Shown: positions 52,394 to 60,969 of the stretch, in pieces
Position numbering within the stretch: the stretch's first letter is position 1
Layout: every line of letters starts with the position of its first letter
Origin: Halalkalicoccus sp. NIPERK01
GTDB lineage: Archaea; Halobacteriota; Halobacteria; Halobacteriales; Halalkalicoccaceae
DNA: 64,000 bases
Assembly: GCF_030287405.1 (NCBI RefSeq)
Contig: NZ_JASVVV010000001.1
Coordinates: 788,403-852,402, forward strand
Reading direction: 5' to 3'
Made by a program: the position numbers and the translations under genes
The notes under the pieces: generated by a model
What the model was told of the DNA's origin: nothing
Seen by the model: the letters and a program-made list of their open reading frames with translations, nothing else
Database searches by the model: none

Positions 52394-52581
52394 CCGCCGG
52401 AGCGGCGGCCTCGCTTCGCGGCCAGCGGCCGCGAAGTGAACGGGGGAGGGCTGGCATTCCCGGATAGCGGTGCGCGGCCGCGCACCGCGGCCTGCTGTCC
52501 TGGCGGTCCTCGGAAATCGAAGATTTCCGGGATCTCGCGGGAACAGAGTTTCCGCGGACCTCGCGGCGACATCGTCGCCGC
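52394..52581. repeat. array of six different hairpins, mostly with three-base loops
   Basis: In this 343-base gap (52357-52699) there are, in order: CCGCCG-gag-CGGCGG (52394-52408); a 10-bp stem CTTCGCGGCC with loop agc (52414-52436); a perfect 22-bp palindrome centred at 52477/52478 (52467-52488); CGGAAATC-gaa-GATTTCCG (52511-52529); CGCGGGAAC-aga-GTTTCCGCG with one G-T pair (52536-52556); and GCGGCGAC-atc-GTCGCCGC (52563-52581). The stems share no sequence. No gene is seen here. Confidence 0.85.
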
Positions 52582-52699
52582 TCAGCGCCGAGGGATCGCT
52601 CTGCGGTCTCTCGTAGCGACATGAAAAGGGCGAGGACAGCGAGACGCTACGCGCCTCGAACCGCGGGCCCGGACTGCCAAATTCGGACGAGGGCTTTCG

Positions 52700-52900
52700 T
52701 TACCAGTAGGGCGTCCGCGGCTTCTCGTCCGCCCACGTCCCGAGGACGACCGCGGCGAGAACGGCGAGGACCACGACGACGAGCGTGCCGACCGCCCCCG
52801 CGTCGACGAGCGTGGTCGTCGCGAGCGTCACGAGCGCTCCGACCGCGAGGAGCGCCGTCCCGACCAGCAGGGCGGCGACCGCGAACGAGCCTGCGCGCAT
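52700..52900 (-). CDS. small membrane protein
   Basis: A 66-residue protein made almost entirely of two hydrophobic helices (FAVAALLVGTALLAVGALVTLA and GTLVVVVLAVLAAVVLGTWA) with a short basic/proline end. On the - strand GTTTATGAC near 52928-52920 lies about 25 bases before the ATG at 52900, a plausible TATA box. No family is recognised. Confidence 0.65.
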   Translation of the reverse strand: MRAGSFAVAALLVGTALLAVGALVTLATTTLVDAGAVGTLVVVVLAVLAAVVLGTWADEKPRTPYW

Positions 52901-53026
52901 GGCTCGTGAGTCGTGCTACCGCGTCATAAACGATCCGTCCGGTAGCTTATGGCCTCCCGGCCCATAGCTACCTTCGATGGTTACCCGCGTTTCGGGATGG
53001 GGACGGTCGAATCACAGAGGAGCGCC

Positions 53027-53734
53027 ATGATCCGGCGACTGATCGGCGCGGTGTTCTCGTTGTTGAGCCTCGTGCTGTTCGTCGGCCTCCTGCTCGGCTT
53101 GATCTGGTCGGCCTCGCTGATGGGGCTGGTCGACACGAGCGGGGTCGACTCGCCCGTCGTCGAGGACGTGGTCGAACCGCCCGAGTGGTTCATCGACTCG
53201 CCGTTCGTCTGGGAGGTGCCCGCACAGAGCGAGGGCGGCGAACCGCCGGAGGCGCCGCCGGGTTCGTCGCCCCCGGAGGGCGATCCGGGGACGACCTCCG
53301 CCGGGGACGTGACCTCCGACGAGGTCGAAGCCGAGATCCACTCGCAGGTCAACGAGATCCGTGCCGAACACGGCCTCTCCCAGCTAGAACACGACGACGA
53401 GATCGCGTCGGTCGCCCGAACCCACAGCCAGGACATGAACGAGCGCGACTACTTCAGCCACACCAACCCGGAGGGTGAGTCGCCCGCGGACCGCTTCGGC
53501 GACCTCTACCCGAGCGAGTGTCGCGCCGTCGGCGAGAACCTCGCGTACATCCAGACCGGTTTCGGCTCCGATGACTCCGCAGAGGAGATCGCGGAGCGGA
53601 TCGTCCAGGGCTGGATGGACTCGGAGGGCCACCGCGAGAACATCCTCCGCGAGGGCTGGGACAGCGAGGGGATCGGCGTCTACATGGCCGACGGCCGGAT
53701 CGACGCCACCCAGAACTTCTGTACGACGACCTGA
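53027..53734 (+). CDS. secreted or anchored CAP-domain (SCP/PR1-like) protein
   Basis: A 235-residue protein. An N-terminal membrane helix (~5-32) is followed by a proline/glycine/acid-rich linker (~60-100) and a CAP domain (~105-235). The CAP signatures are ARTHSQDMNERDYFSHTNPEG, with histidines of the metal site, GENLAYI and WMDSEGHRENIL. CAP proteins are extracellular and of varied function. I chose the ATG at 53027 because GAGGAG lies about six bases upstream. ATG codons at 52997 and 52949 are in frame and would lengthen the cytoplasmic end. Confidence 0.82.
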   Translation: MIRRLIGAVFSLLSLVLFVGLLLGLIWSASLMGLVDTSGVDSPVVEDVVEPPEWFIDSPFVWEVPAQSEGGEPPEAPPGSSPPEGDPGTTSAGDVTSDEVEAEIHSQVNEIRAEHGLSQLEHDDEIASVARTHSQDMNERDYFSHTNPEGESPADRFGDLYPSECRAVGENLAYIQTGFGSDDSAEEIAERIVQGWMDSEGHRENILREGWDSEGIGVYMADGRIDATQNFCTTT

Positions 53735-53779
53735 GCCGGTATCCACGGGTTGAAGGGGATAGCGAGTCGACTCCCGACC

Positions 53780-54517
53780 ATGACCACCGTCGCCGTCTTC
53801 GCGGACCCGCCACGCTCTGGACTCGTTCTGTCGAGACTGATCGAAACGAGCCCGATATCGACCGAGGAGGCCGCCGACCTCTACGGGGCGATGCTCTCGG
53901 ACGTGTGTCTCGCCGTCGAGCGAAGCGGCGGCGAACTGCTCGTCAACTACCGGCCCGACGACCTGCTCCCCGACGAACACGCCGGCGGCGACGCCGAAGC
54001 CGAGATCCGCGACCTCCTCGACGGCGTGCTCGAGGAACCGCCGCGTGTGGAGACTCAGGTGGGGTCGACCCGCGCGGCGAGGGTCGGGAACACCGTCTCC
54101 CACCTGCTCGAAACCGAGGAGGTCGCCTCGGCCGCCGTCGTCACCCCGACCGCGCCGTTCTGTTTTCGGACCCACATCGACGGCGCGGCGATGAAGCTCA
54201 GGAACAGCCCCGTCGTCCTCGGTCCCGCCACGAGGGGACGGGTGTACTTCGCCGGGTTCACCGAACCGATCGATTTCGAGGGGGCCTACCAGCCCCCCGA
54301 GATCGAGACGCTCGCGTGGCGTGCGAGCGACGCGGGCCTCGACACCGACTTCCTCCCCGTCCTCCCGGTCGTCGAGACCGGAGCGGACCTCCGAACCGTC
54401 GTCTCGTTGATCCGGGCACGCCGCGTCGCGGAGCGGATCGTCCCGCCGCACACCACGGAATGGATCGGAGACCGAGGGCTGCGCGTCGAGGGCGACGAGC
54501 TCGTTCGAGAGGACTGA
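53780..54517 (+). CDS. DUF2064-like (glycosyltransferase A / CofC-like) protein
   Basis: A 245-residue protein with a nucleotidyltransferase-like Rossmann start (TVAVFADPPRSGLVLSRL), SGGELLVNYRPDD (~54-66) and TPTAPFCFRTHIDGAAMKLRNSPVVLGPATRGRVYFAGF in parts (~115-155), which recalls the nucleotide-sugar-like site of DUF2064 proteins. The activity of haloarchaeal members is unknown. It follows the CAP gene after 45 bases on the same strand. Confidence 0.6.
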   Translation: MTTVAVFADPPRSGLVLSRLIETSPISTEEAADLYGAMLSDVCLAVERSGGELLVNYRPDDLLPDEHAGGDAEAEIRDLLDGVLEEPPRVETQVGSTRAARVGNTVSHLLETEEVASAAVVTPTAPFCFRTHIDGAAMKLRNSPVVLGPATRGRVYFAGFTEPIDFEGAYQPPEIETLAWRASDAGLDTDFLPVLPVVETGADLRTVVSLIRARRVAERIVPPHTTEWIGDRGLRVEGDELVRED

Positions 54518-54565
54518 GGGGAACAGCGGAGTCGTCGGGACCTCGCGTTCGGTCGGCGGTACGGC

Positions 54566-56155
54566 CTACTCGACGGTGATACAGGCGTCGGCGATCACCG
54601 GACGACCCTCGAGCGTGTACGGGCCGTCCTCGTCCCCCGCAGTCGCACCGAAGTCGAACGTCCGGGTCCCGTTCGTGTCGCGGTGGAGCATCGCCCACAC
54701 CCGTTGGGTCTCCGCGAGCGGTTCGTCGAGGGCCACCCCGATCCGGTCGTGGCTCCCCGCCCCGAGGAACGACGAAACCCCGCGGAGGCTCCCGAACGGA
54801 TCGTCCGCCGTGCGCAGGGTCCCGTCGTGGATCGCCACGAACCCGCCCTCGGGGAGCGTCGCCCCGTCGACGATGACGTACGTCCCGTCCGACGTCTGAT
54901 CGGTGACGGTCACCTCTGCCCGGTCGGTTGGCGTGGGATCCCCGCCGACGGTGACCGTCAGCCGGTAGGTCTCCTTCGCGACGAAGTCCCTCGCGGTGGT
55001 GTCGTCGTCGGGCGTGACGAGGAGGGAGTACGTCCCCGAGGCGGGTGCGATCACCGGTTCGAGGAGGTCGGTCACGACCTCACCGGTCGGCCCGTGGAGT
55101 TCGCGCTCGGTGCCCAACAGTCCGTCGGTGGTGTCGACGAACCCGTAGTCGACGGCGATCTCGTCGCCCTCCTCGGCGTCGAACGCGTACCAGTCGCGGT
55201 CGTAGCCGGCGATGACGGCCTCGATCGTCTCGCCGGGTTCGAGTCGCGTCGCGGTCTCCTGCCGTTCGTTCGGGTCGAACTCGTCGAGGACGACCGTCTC
55301 GACCGCGAGGGTGTAGGCGACGAAGCCGTGTATCTCTCCGTTGAGAGCATCGGGTCCGATCTCGCTCACCCGAACGTAGTGCGTCCCGGTCTCCTCGGCG
55401 ACGTCCGCGCCGACAACCGACGGGTCCACCGACGGCGGGAGGCCGACCGTCGCGAGGAACTCGTAGTCGGTCCGATACGCGCCGCGGTTCGGGTTGTCGG
55501 TCGGAAGCGCGCCGATCTCGGCTCCCGCGGGATCGAACAGCGTCATCTCGACGTCGCGATTGAGCGCCAGGTCGCGGACGGTGAGTTCGAGTTCGATACC
55601 CTCCCCCGCGACGGCGTCGAAGGCGAACCAGTCCTCCTCGTCGCCGACGACCACGCCATCGACCTCCTCGCCGGGGGCGATCTCGGTCGCGCTCTCGCGG
55701 GTGTCGTTCGGTTCGTGGGGGTCCTCGTCGGCGACGTCGATCGTCACCGAGTAGGGGACCTCCCCGTCTACGGACGCGACCCGGACGGCGTACGTCCCCG
55801 GTTCGGATACCGTTGCACCGATGGCCGTCCGGATCGGCTCGTTCGCGGTCACCGCCGCCGAATCCAGTACGGCCCCGTCGGGGTCGTACACGCCGATCTC
55901 GGCGCGTTGCTCGGTCCACTCGCCGAACGCCGAGTCGAAGACGACGCCGAGCGTGTCCTCGGCCGCAAGCTCGATCGTGTACCACGCCTCCTCCCCGTCG
56001 GCGAGCGTGCCCTCGACCGTCGCCCCGGGTTCGACCGACTCCGACCCTTCCGGGACGTGCTCCGCCGCTCGCGCACCGCCGATAGCCCTGTACGCCCATC
56101 CGGCCGTGCCGGCACCCAGTACGAACAACCCTCCGAGTACGCTACGTCGTTTCAC
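54566..56155 (-). CDS. Tat-exported surface protein with PPC-type repeats and DUF7282-like end
   Basis: A 529-residue exported protein. The N-terminus has a twin-arginine signal (KRRSVLGG at 2-9, then a hydrophobic stretch). It contains three beta-sandwich units of the bacterial pre-peptidase C-terminal kind, each with a DEDPHEPNDTRESATEI- or DEFDPNERQETATRL-like lead and a DWFAFDA or DWYAFDA strand. Residues ~420-529 (TYVIVDGATLPEGGFVAIHDG, RVWAMLHRDTNGTRTFDF) match the haloarchaeal DUF7282 domain. No catalytic domain is present, so it is probably structural or adhesive. Confidence 0.8.
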   Translation of the reverse strand: MKRRSVLGGLFVLGAGTAGWAYRAIGGARAAEHVPEGSESVEPGATVEGTLADGEEAWYTIELAAEDTLGVVFDSAFGEWTEQRAEIGVYDPDGAVLDSAAVTANEPIRTAIGATVSEPGTYAVRVASVDGEVPYSVTIDVADEDPHEPNDTRESATEIAPGEEVDGVVVGDEEDWFAFDAVAGEGIELELTVRDLALNRDVEMTLFDPAGAEIGALPTDNPNRGAYRTDYEFLATVGLPPSVDPSVVGADVAEETGTHYVRVSEIGPDALNGEIHGFVAYTLAVETVVLDEFDPNERQETATRLEPGETIEAVIAGYDRDWYAFDAEEGDEIAVDYGFVDTTDGLLGTERELHGPTGEVVTDLLEPVIAPASGTYSLLVTPDDDTTARDFVAKETYRLTVTVGGDPTPTDRAEVTVTDQTSDGTYVIVDGATLPEGGFVAIHDGTLRTADDPFGSLRGVSSFLGAGSHDRIGVALDEPLAETQRVWAMLHRDTNGTRTFDFGATAGDEDGPYTLEGRPVIADACITVE

Positions 56156-56360
56156 AACACATCTCCCTAGTAGTAAACGGCCCCTGAGGAGATCACGGTT
56201 TCCATATCTCTATAAATAATATTTTATATAATTGGATGTAATGAAGCCGGACGGCGGTACGAGCTGATCCGGAATGGAAACGAGACGGAGGGCGACCGTT
56301 CTCGATAGCTGACGCCCGAAGAAGGGCGCTCACCCGCGTCGAGTCGGGACACCGACGGTT

Positions 56361-56849
56361 CTATCGGTCGGTGAGGCGACCCTTCAGTTGCCCGAGCATC
56401 ATGCGGACGACCTTCCGGGGCGAGTCGGGGATCGCGCCGAGCTGTTCGAGGAGTCCGAGCCGATCGTGGTTGTTGTAGGTCTCGACGATCCGCCCGTCCT
56501 CGACGTGGACGAACGACATCCCGGTGACGGTCGCCGACTTCCCGGTCGCCGGAACGTCCATGAGGTCGTTCTCGTGGGTGCCACGCGAGGTCCAGCGGAC
56601 GCTCACGCGGCCGTCGTCGCTGATCATCTCCTCGATCTCGAACGAGAGGTCCGGGAACGCCTCGAAGTACATCGCGAGGAACGCCTCGTACTCATCGCGA
56701 TCGATCGCTTCGGGGCCGCTCATCCCGTAGAAGACGCAGTCCTCGGCGTACAGTTCGGAAACGAGGTCGAGGTCGTGGCCGTCGAGGAGGTCGGTAAAGA
56801 CGCGCTCGGCGATCTCCTGATTCTCGTCGGCGAAGGCTTGTGGGCTCAT
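56361..56849 (-). CDS. SnoaL-like / ester-cyclase family protein
   Basis: A 162-residue NTF2-fold protein. The order helix-helix-sheet, with AERVFTDLLDGHDLDLVSELYAEDCVFYG, DEYEAFLAMYFEAFPDLSFEIEEMI, VSVRWTSRGTHENDLMDVPATG and VEDGRIVETYNNHD, is that of SnoaL-like cyclases and hydratases. The substrate is unknown. I chose the ATG at 56849 (MSPQAFADENQ) over an upstream in-frame start at 56858. The region 56850-57119 behind it holds no gene. Confidence 0.85.
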   Translation of the reverse strand: MSPQAFADENQEIAERVFTDLLDGHDLDLVSELYAEDCVFYGMSGPEAIDRDEYEAFLAMYFEAFPDLSFEIEEMISDDGRVSVRWTSRGTHENDLMDVPATGKSATVTGMSFVHVEDGRIVETYNNHDRLGLLEQLGAIPDSPRKVVRMMLGQLKGRLTDR

Positions 56850-57119
56850 TGTGCACAATCAGTAAGGACTCGCGAGGGGATAACCGTAGCGCGAGCTAGC
56901 CCGACCGGTCGGCAACCACCGTTCGAGGGGTCGTGGCCGCGGTAGCCGAGAGCGGTAGCGTTCAGGAACTCTTTTGAGGGCCCGGAGACGAGTGTTACAC
57001 CGTCGATAGCGCTCCCGTCGCGCGGTGACGGCTCGCTGGCGTTCGGCACGGTCACCCGATGCCCGTCACGTGCGTCGTGGATACCGCCATACGGGAGCGG
57101 GGTTCGACGGTACTCTAGA

Positions 57120-57203
57120 GGTGGGGTGGCAGAGCGGACGAACGCGCCTGCCTTGAGAGCAGGTGGCCGAGAGGCCCCATGGGTTCAAATCCCATCCCCA
57201 CCG
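57120..57203 (+). tRNA. tRNA-Ser (anticodon TGA)
   Basis: An 84-base class II tRNA. The acceptor is GGTGGGG with CCCCACC plus discriminator G. The anticodon stem CCTGC/GCAGG encloses CTTGAGA, giving TGA. The variable arm GGTGGCCGAGAGGCCCC and T-arm GGTTCAAATCC are normal. Its last 21 bases recur 145 bases downstream (57328-57348). Confidence 0.96.
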
Positions 57204-57327
57204 TATTTCTCACGAACAGTTCGCCGAACACCGCGAAGCGTGTGTTCGGGACGCCGTGAGCGCGAAATCGTGAACGAGGATTTGAAGTAGACAGGGGTTC
57301 TGCGCGGAGCGCAGGTTCTCAGACGGC

Positions 57328-57348
57328 GTTCAAATCCCATCCCCGCCG
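57328..57348 (+). repeat. direct repeat of the tRNA-Ser 3-prime end (possible att remnant)
   Basis: These 21 bases (beginning GTTCAAATCCCATCCCC) repeat 57183-57203, the T-arm and acceptor end of tRNA-Ser, with one change (A to G). The 124 bases between contain an inverted pair CGAACAC/GTGTTCG and GATTTGAAGTAGAC, a phrase I associate with haloarchaeal integration sites. Tyrosine integrases use tRNA 3-prime ends as att sites. No integrase is present, so this may be the scar of an element or a small one that has lost its genes. Confidence 0.6.
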
Positions 57349-57421
57349 CTTTTCCACGGCGCTTTCGACTGAGATAGCGTGATCGAACGATCGCCGTGTC
57401 GTTGCACGAACGACGCCGGGA

Positions 57422-58189
57422 TCAGACGAGGAGGACCACGGGGGCGTTGCCGGTCGTGGTCGCCCAGTAGAGCAACAGGAACTGGATCGCGTTGAACAGG
57501 CCGTGGATCACGGCGGGGACCACGAGGTTCTCGCTGTACTCGTAGCTCACGCCGAGGATCACGCTCAGGACGACGTAGGTGAAGAGCGTCGCGGCCAGCC
57601 CCTCGCCGGTGAGCGAGCCGACGTGGGCGACGGCGAAGATCACGCTGGCGATGGCGATGCCGACGACGACCCCGAAGCGGAGCCTGAGCAGTTGCTGGAT
57701 GACGCCCCGAAAGAGGAGTTCCTCGCCGGGTCCGACCAGCAGGAGCGACAACGGGACGAGGACGAGGAGGATCTCCGGGTTCTGGGTGCCGAGTTCCTGC
57801 AGGCTGTGATCGGCGGACTCGATCCCGAACGTGGTCTGGACGAGACTCATCCCGATCAGCGCGACGAACAGCGCGATCAGTCCGGCGGCGACCCAGATCG
57901 CGTCCCGGAGGTCGGGCATCGAGAGCATCAACAGGCCGAGTCCCTCGACGCGGGTCGAGAGGTAGAACAACGCGACGGAGCCGAACCCCAGCCCCTGGAG
58001 CGTGACGACGCCGACGACGATCTGGAGGACCGGCCTGCCGAACACGTCGATTCCGATCGTCCCGAGGAGACCGGCGGCGACGAGGGTAAGGATCGATCCG
58101 ACCGCGAACCCCGCAAAGCCGATCAGGAGAACGGTGACGAGCGTGGTGGCGTACGCGAGCGGACCCGCGTCCGTCGTTCGAGAGACCAT
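57422..58189 (-). CDS. CPBP-family intramembrane metalloprotease
   Basis: A 255-residue polytopic protein of the CAAX-protease/bacteriocin-processing (Abi, CPBP) family. It has about eight membrane helices. The catalytic motif is GEELLFRGV (155-163, glutamates E156-E157), followed by FAVAHVG (histidine 189) and VIHGLFNAIQF near the C-terminus. Haloarchaea have several such proteins and their substrates are unknown. I chose the ATG at 58189. Upstream in-frame codons up to 58240 are basic and lack family similarity. Confidence 0.88.
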   Translation of the reverse strand: MVSRTTDAGPLAYATTLVTVLLIGFAGFAVGSILTLVAAGLLGTIGIDVFGRPVLQIVVGVVTLQGLGFGSVALFYLSTRVEGLGLLMLSMPDLRDAIWVAAGLIALFVALIGMSLVQTTFGIESADHSLQELGTQNPEILLVLVPLSLLLVGPGEELLFRGVIQQLLRLRFGVVVGIAIASVIFAVAHVGSLTGEGLAATLFTYVVLSVILGVSYEYSENLVVPAVIHGLFNAIQFLLLYWATTTGNAPVVLLV

Positions 58190-58278
58190 TGACGGGGGTT
58201 CGGACCGGCGTACCTTTTCCCTGTCGTTCGAGGGCGACACACAGTAACCTTTTTTCGCCCGTCACGCCCATCCCGGGT

Positions 58279-58599
58279 ATGGACTGGCCGCACGACCCCG
58301 ACGGCGAGGAGGGCAGCGAGGGAATGCGCAAGTACGGGATGGCGATCTTCGCCAAGAAGGTCGACGAGGAGGGGGACTTCCCCCTTCGGTTCGAGGAGTT
58401 CCTCGCCGACCACGGCGACGACCCGATCCGCATCAACTACGCGAAGGTCGTCCCCGCCCGGGAGATCCTCGAACGGGTCGACACCGAGGAGGTCGCCGAC
58501 ATCGTCGAGTTCCACCGCGCGGTCGGCCGCGCGATGCGCGAGGGCGGACTCTGGGACTACCACCCCGTCGGCGCGAACCCCGAGCGGAAGTCGGCCTAG
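58279..58599 (+). CDS. DUF5785-like conserved haloarchaeal protein
   Basis: A 106-residue acidic protein starting MDWPHDPDGEEGSEGMRKYGMAI, a pattern I recall from a conserved haloarchaeal family (DUF5785). It continues PLRFEEFLADHGDDPIRINYAKVVPAREI and ends GGLWDYHPVGANPE. Function is unknown. The TAG stop forms a shared CTAG with the stop of the convergent udk gene. Confidence 0.8.
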   Translation: MDWPHDPDGEEGSEGMRKYGMAIFAKKVDEEGDFPLRFEEFLADHGDDPIRINYAKVVPAREILERVDTEEVADIVEFHRAVGRAMREGGLWDYHPVGANPERKSA

Positions 58600-59363
58600 T
58601 CGTCGTACTCGATCAGCGGTGGCTCCGAGCCACCGGCCGGAGACTCTCCGAACCGGCGGTCGCGGGCCGCCGTGATCGCCGCCTCGAGGAGGTCGACCGC
58701 GACCGTGTTGGCCCCCTCGGGGATGACGAGGTCCGCCTCCTTTTTCGTCGGTTCGACGAACTGCTCGTGCATCGGCTTCACCGTCGAGAGGTACTGTTCG
58801 ATCACGCCGTCGAGGCTCCGCCCGCGTTCGAGGACGTCGCGGCGGATGCGCCGGAGGATCCGCACGTCCGCGTCGGTCTCGACGTAGATGCGCAGGTCGA
58901 GCATCTCCGTGATCGCCTCGTCGTAGAGCGCGAGGATCCCCTCGATGACGATCACGTCGGTCGGCTCGACGCGCACGCGCTCGTCGGTGCGGGTGTGGGC
59001 CTCGAAGTCGTACTGGGGCATCCCGATGGGTCGGCCCGAAAGGAGACGATCGAGGTGCGTCCGGAGGAGGTCCCAGTCGAACGCCGAGGGGTGGTCGTAG
59101 TTGATCGTCCGACGTTCGGAAAAGGGGAGATCCGACCGGTCCGCGTAGTAGTTGTCGAGCGGGATGTGGGTCACCGAGCCATCGCCGGGCGATCCCCGCC
59201 GGTCGGCAGAACCTCGTCCGATACCCTCCCCGGCATCCGTTCGGAAGTCGGCCGCGCGTCCACCGGGGCTGCCGTCGAGCGCGTCGGTCACTTCCCGGGC
59301 GACGGTGGTCTTGCCCGCACCGGTCCCGCCGGCGATCCCGAGCACGAACGAGGGGATGGTCAT
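58596..59363 (-). CDS. udk: uridine kinase
   Basis: A 255-residue P-loop uridine/cytidine kinase of the pyrimidine salvage pathway. Walker A is GGTGAGKTT (12-20). PLDNYYADRSDLP, TINYDHPSAFDWDLL and VIVIEGILALYDE are family motifs, and IRRIRRDVLERGRSLD is the lid. Between the P-loop helix and the LDNYY motif is a ~30-residue Gly/Arg/Asp-rich insertion (GSPGGRAADFRTDAGEGIG region) that standard uridine kinases lack. I chose the ATG at 59363 (MTIPSFVLGIAG). Confidence 0.93.
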   Translation of the reverse strand: MTIPSFVLGIAGGTGAGKTTVAREVTDALDGSPGGRAADFRTDAGEGIGRGSADRRGSPGDGSVTHIPLDNYYADRSDLPFSERRTINYDHPSAFDWDLLRTHLDRLLSGRPIGMPQYDFEAHTRTDERVRVEPTDVIVIEGILALYDEAITEMLDLRIYVETDADVRILRRIRRDVLERGRSLDGVIEQYLSTVKPMHEQFVEPTKKEADLVIPEGANTVAVDLLEAAITAARDRRFGESPAGGSEPPLIEYDD

Positions 59364-59487
59364 CACCGGACCTGACACGCGCGAGGCTTTCAACGTCCCG
59401 GTTCCGCACCGACCGTGGAAGTATCACTCACACGGGCATAACTCTGCCGGGAATAGCTTTTAGACCGCCTGTGCTAAAGATCCACAC

Positions 59488-60039
59488 ATGGTTGAAGATC
59501 TCACCGTCAGAGACGCGATGACCACGGCCTACGTGGGGGTGAGCGAATCGGATACGATCGGGGACGTCATCGAGGTGATGATCGACGACGGCGTCAGCGG
59601 CGTCGTGGTCCTCCGGGGCCCGGAGGCCGTCGGCACCGTCACCGAGCGCGACCTCCTGCGGGCGACGACCACCGGATCGATCCCCACCGACGCCAGCATC
59701 GCGTCGGTGATGTCCGGCCCCGGCCCGAGCGTCAAACCGGACGTTCCGCTCTCCGACGCGGCGAGCACGCTCTCGACGGAGGACAGGCGACAGCTGCTCG
59801 TCCGGAACGGCGAAGGGATCGTCGGCGTCCTCACGTCACAGGACGTGATCACGGCCGCCGCGTCGCTTCTATCGGCGTCGGAGCGGGAACCCGAGACGAT
59901 GTCCGCTCCCGAAGCCGGAACGACCGTGGACGACCCCGAGTACACCACACAGAGCGTCTGTGAGGTCTGCGGCTCGCTGATGCCCGGACTCGAATCGGTC
60001 AACGGGCAGGTCATCTGTGCGGACTGTCGCGGGGTCTGA
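59488..60039 (+). CDS. CBS-domain pair with C-terminal zinc ribbon
   Basis: A 183-residue protein. Two CBS domains (~7-60 and ~75-130) form a Bateman module that probably binds an adenine nucleotide (VGTVTERDLLRA and VGVLTSQDVITA are the sheet-end motifs). The C-terminus has a zinc ribbon C-x2-C...C-x2-C (CEVCG at ~158, CADC near 177). Such proteins in haloarchaea are regulators of unknown target. TTTTAG near 59457-59462 is a possible promoter box. Confidence 0.9.
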   Translation: MVEDLTVRDAMTTAYVGVSESDTIGDVIEVMIDDGVSGVVVLRGPEAVGTVTERDLLRATTTGSIPTDASIASVMSGPGPSVKPDVPLSDAASTLSTEDRRQLLVRNGEGIVGVLTSQDVITAAASLLSASEREPETMSAPEAGTTVDDPEYTTQSVCEVCGSLMPGLESVNGQVICADCRGV

Positions 60040-60085
60040 CCGGCCATCGGGTAGTTCTTCGTGCTCGCGCGTCTCCTTTCGATCG

Positions 60086-60556
60086 ATGCGGATCGAAACG
60101 CCGGACCTCGACGAGGCCGCTACCGTCGCCGACCTCTGGGTCGAACTCGCCCGTGGACAGCGTACCTTCGGTTCGCGCCTCGCGAGCGAGGCGAACCGCG
60201 AGCGGATCGGGGAGGCGCTCGGCCGTCACATCGCCGACGGGAACCTCCTCGTCGCCCGCTCGGACGACCGGATCGTCGGATTCGTGATGTTCGCCATCGA
60301 GTACCGCCTCTACGTCGTCGAGACGACCCGCGGGATCGTCCACAACCTCTTCGTCGTGCCCGACAGACGCGGCGAAGGGATCGGTACGAGGCTGATGGAC
60401 GCAGCCGAGACGACCCTGACGGAGAAGGGTGCAGCGGTGGTCGGACTGGAGGTGCTCGCCGACAACGAGGACGCACGGCGCTTTTACGCCGACCGGGAGT
60501 ACCGCCCGCATCGGGTCGAACTCGAAAAACGAGTCGAAACCGATAACACCCCGTAG
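60086..60556 (+). CDS. GNAT family N-acetyltransferase
   Basis: A 156-residue GNAT protein. The acetyl-CoA motif A is LFVVPDRRGEGIGTRLMDAAE (Q/R-x2-G-x-G/A as RRGEGIG), and the following strand and helix (GLEVLADNEDARRFYADREY) are standard. The ATG at 60086 follows the CBS gene by 46 bases. The substrate is unknown. Confidence 0.88.
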   Translation: MRIETPDLDEAATVADLWVELARGQRTFGSRLASEANRERIGEALGRHIADGNLLVARSDDRIVGFVMFAIEYRLYVVETTRGIVHNLFVVPDRRGEGIGTRLMDAAETTLTEKGAAVVGLEVLADNEDARRFYADREYRPHRVELEKRVETDNTP

Positions 60557-60573
60557 CGACAGCACACAGACGC

Positions 60574-60647
60574 GCCAGAGGAGCTTGGGCGGTTCAAGCA
60601 CCCGACTTGTAATCGGGAGTTCGGGGGTTCAAATCCCTCCTCTGGCT
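60574..60647 (+). tRNA. tRNA-Thr (anticodon TGT)
   Basis: A 74-base cloverleaf. The acceptor is GCCAGAG with CTCTGGC plus discriminator T. The anticodon stem CCCGA/TCGGG encloses CTTGTAA, giving TGT. The T-arm is GGTTCAAATCC. No CCA is encoded. Confidence 0.96.
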
Positions 60648-60710
60648 TCGGAACGAGAGGCCCCCGCAGTCGTCACAGAGAAAACGTCGAGACGGGGTAA
60701 GCGATCGGTA

Positions 60711-60902
60711 CTAGTTTCGTGGAGCCTCTTGAGAGGGGAGGTCAGTGCAGACGTCGGACGGGACGTTCCCGGCGTTCGCGTGACACGGACCGTGTGCAGC
60801 CACCTCACCGGCAGCGCCGACGAGGAGGAACAGTGCGACGATCGCCAGGAGTATGGCGATTCGGTGATAGCGAATCGTGAGTCGAAGGGCAGTCTCTTTC
60901 AT
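60711..60902 (-). CDS. small secreted or membrane peptide
   Basis: A 63-residue frame from the ATG at 60902. Residues 1-14 are basic, 15-34 are hydrophobic (IAILLAIVALFLLVGAAGEV), and the rest is short, with two cysteines (GPCHANAG, DVCTDLP), like a secreted peptide. No ribosome-binding site or TATA box is clear. It is credible but unproven. Confidence 0.4.
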   Translation of the reverse strand: MKETALRLTIRYHRIAILLAIVALFLLVGAAGEVAAHGPCHANAGNVPSDVCTDLPSQEAPRN

Positions 60903-60969
60903 GGATTGCGACAACGTGACACACCGGGCGTGGAGAGATATCCGTTCCGCTTCATTCTTCCGCTGTACG

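Noticed and set aside
52394-52581. CRISPR array
   Set aside because: The hairpins have different sequences and irregular spacing. No direct repeat with spacers exists, and no cas genes are in the window.
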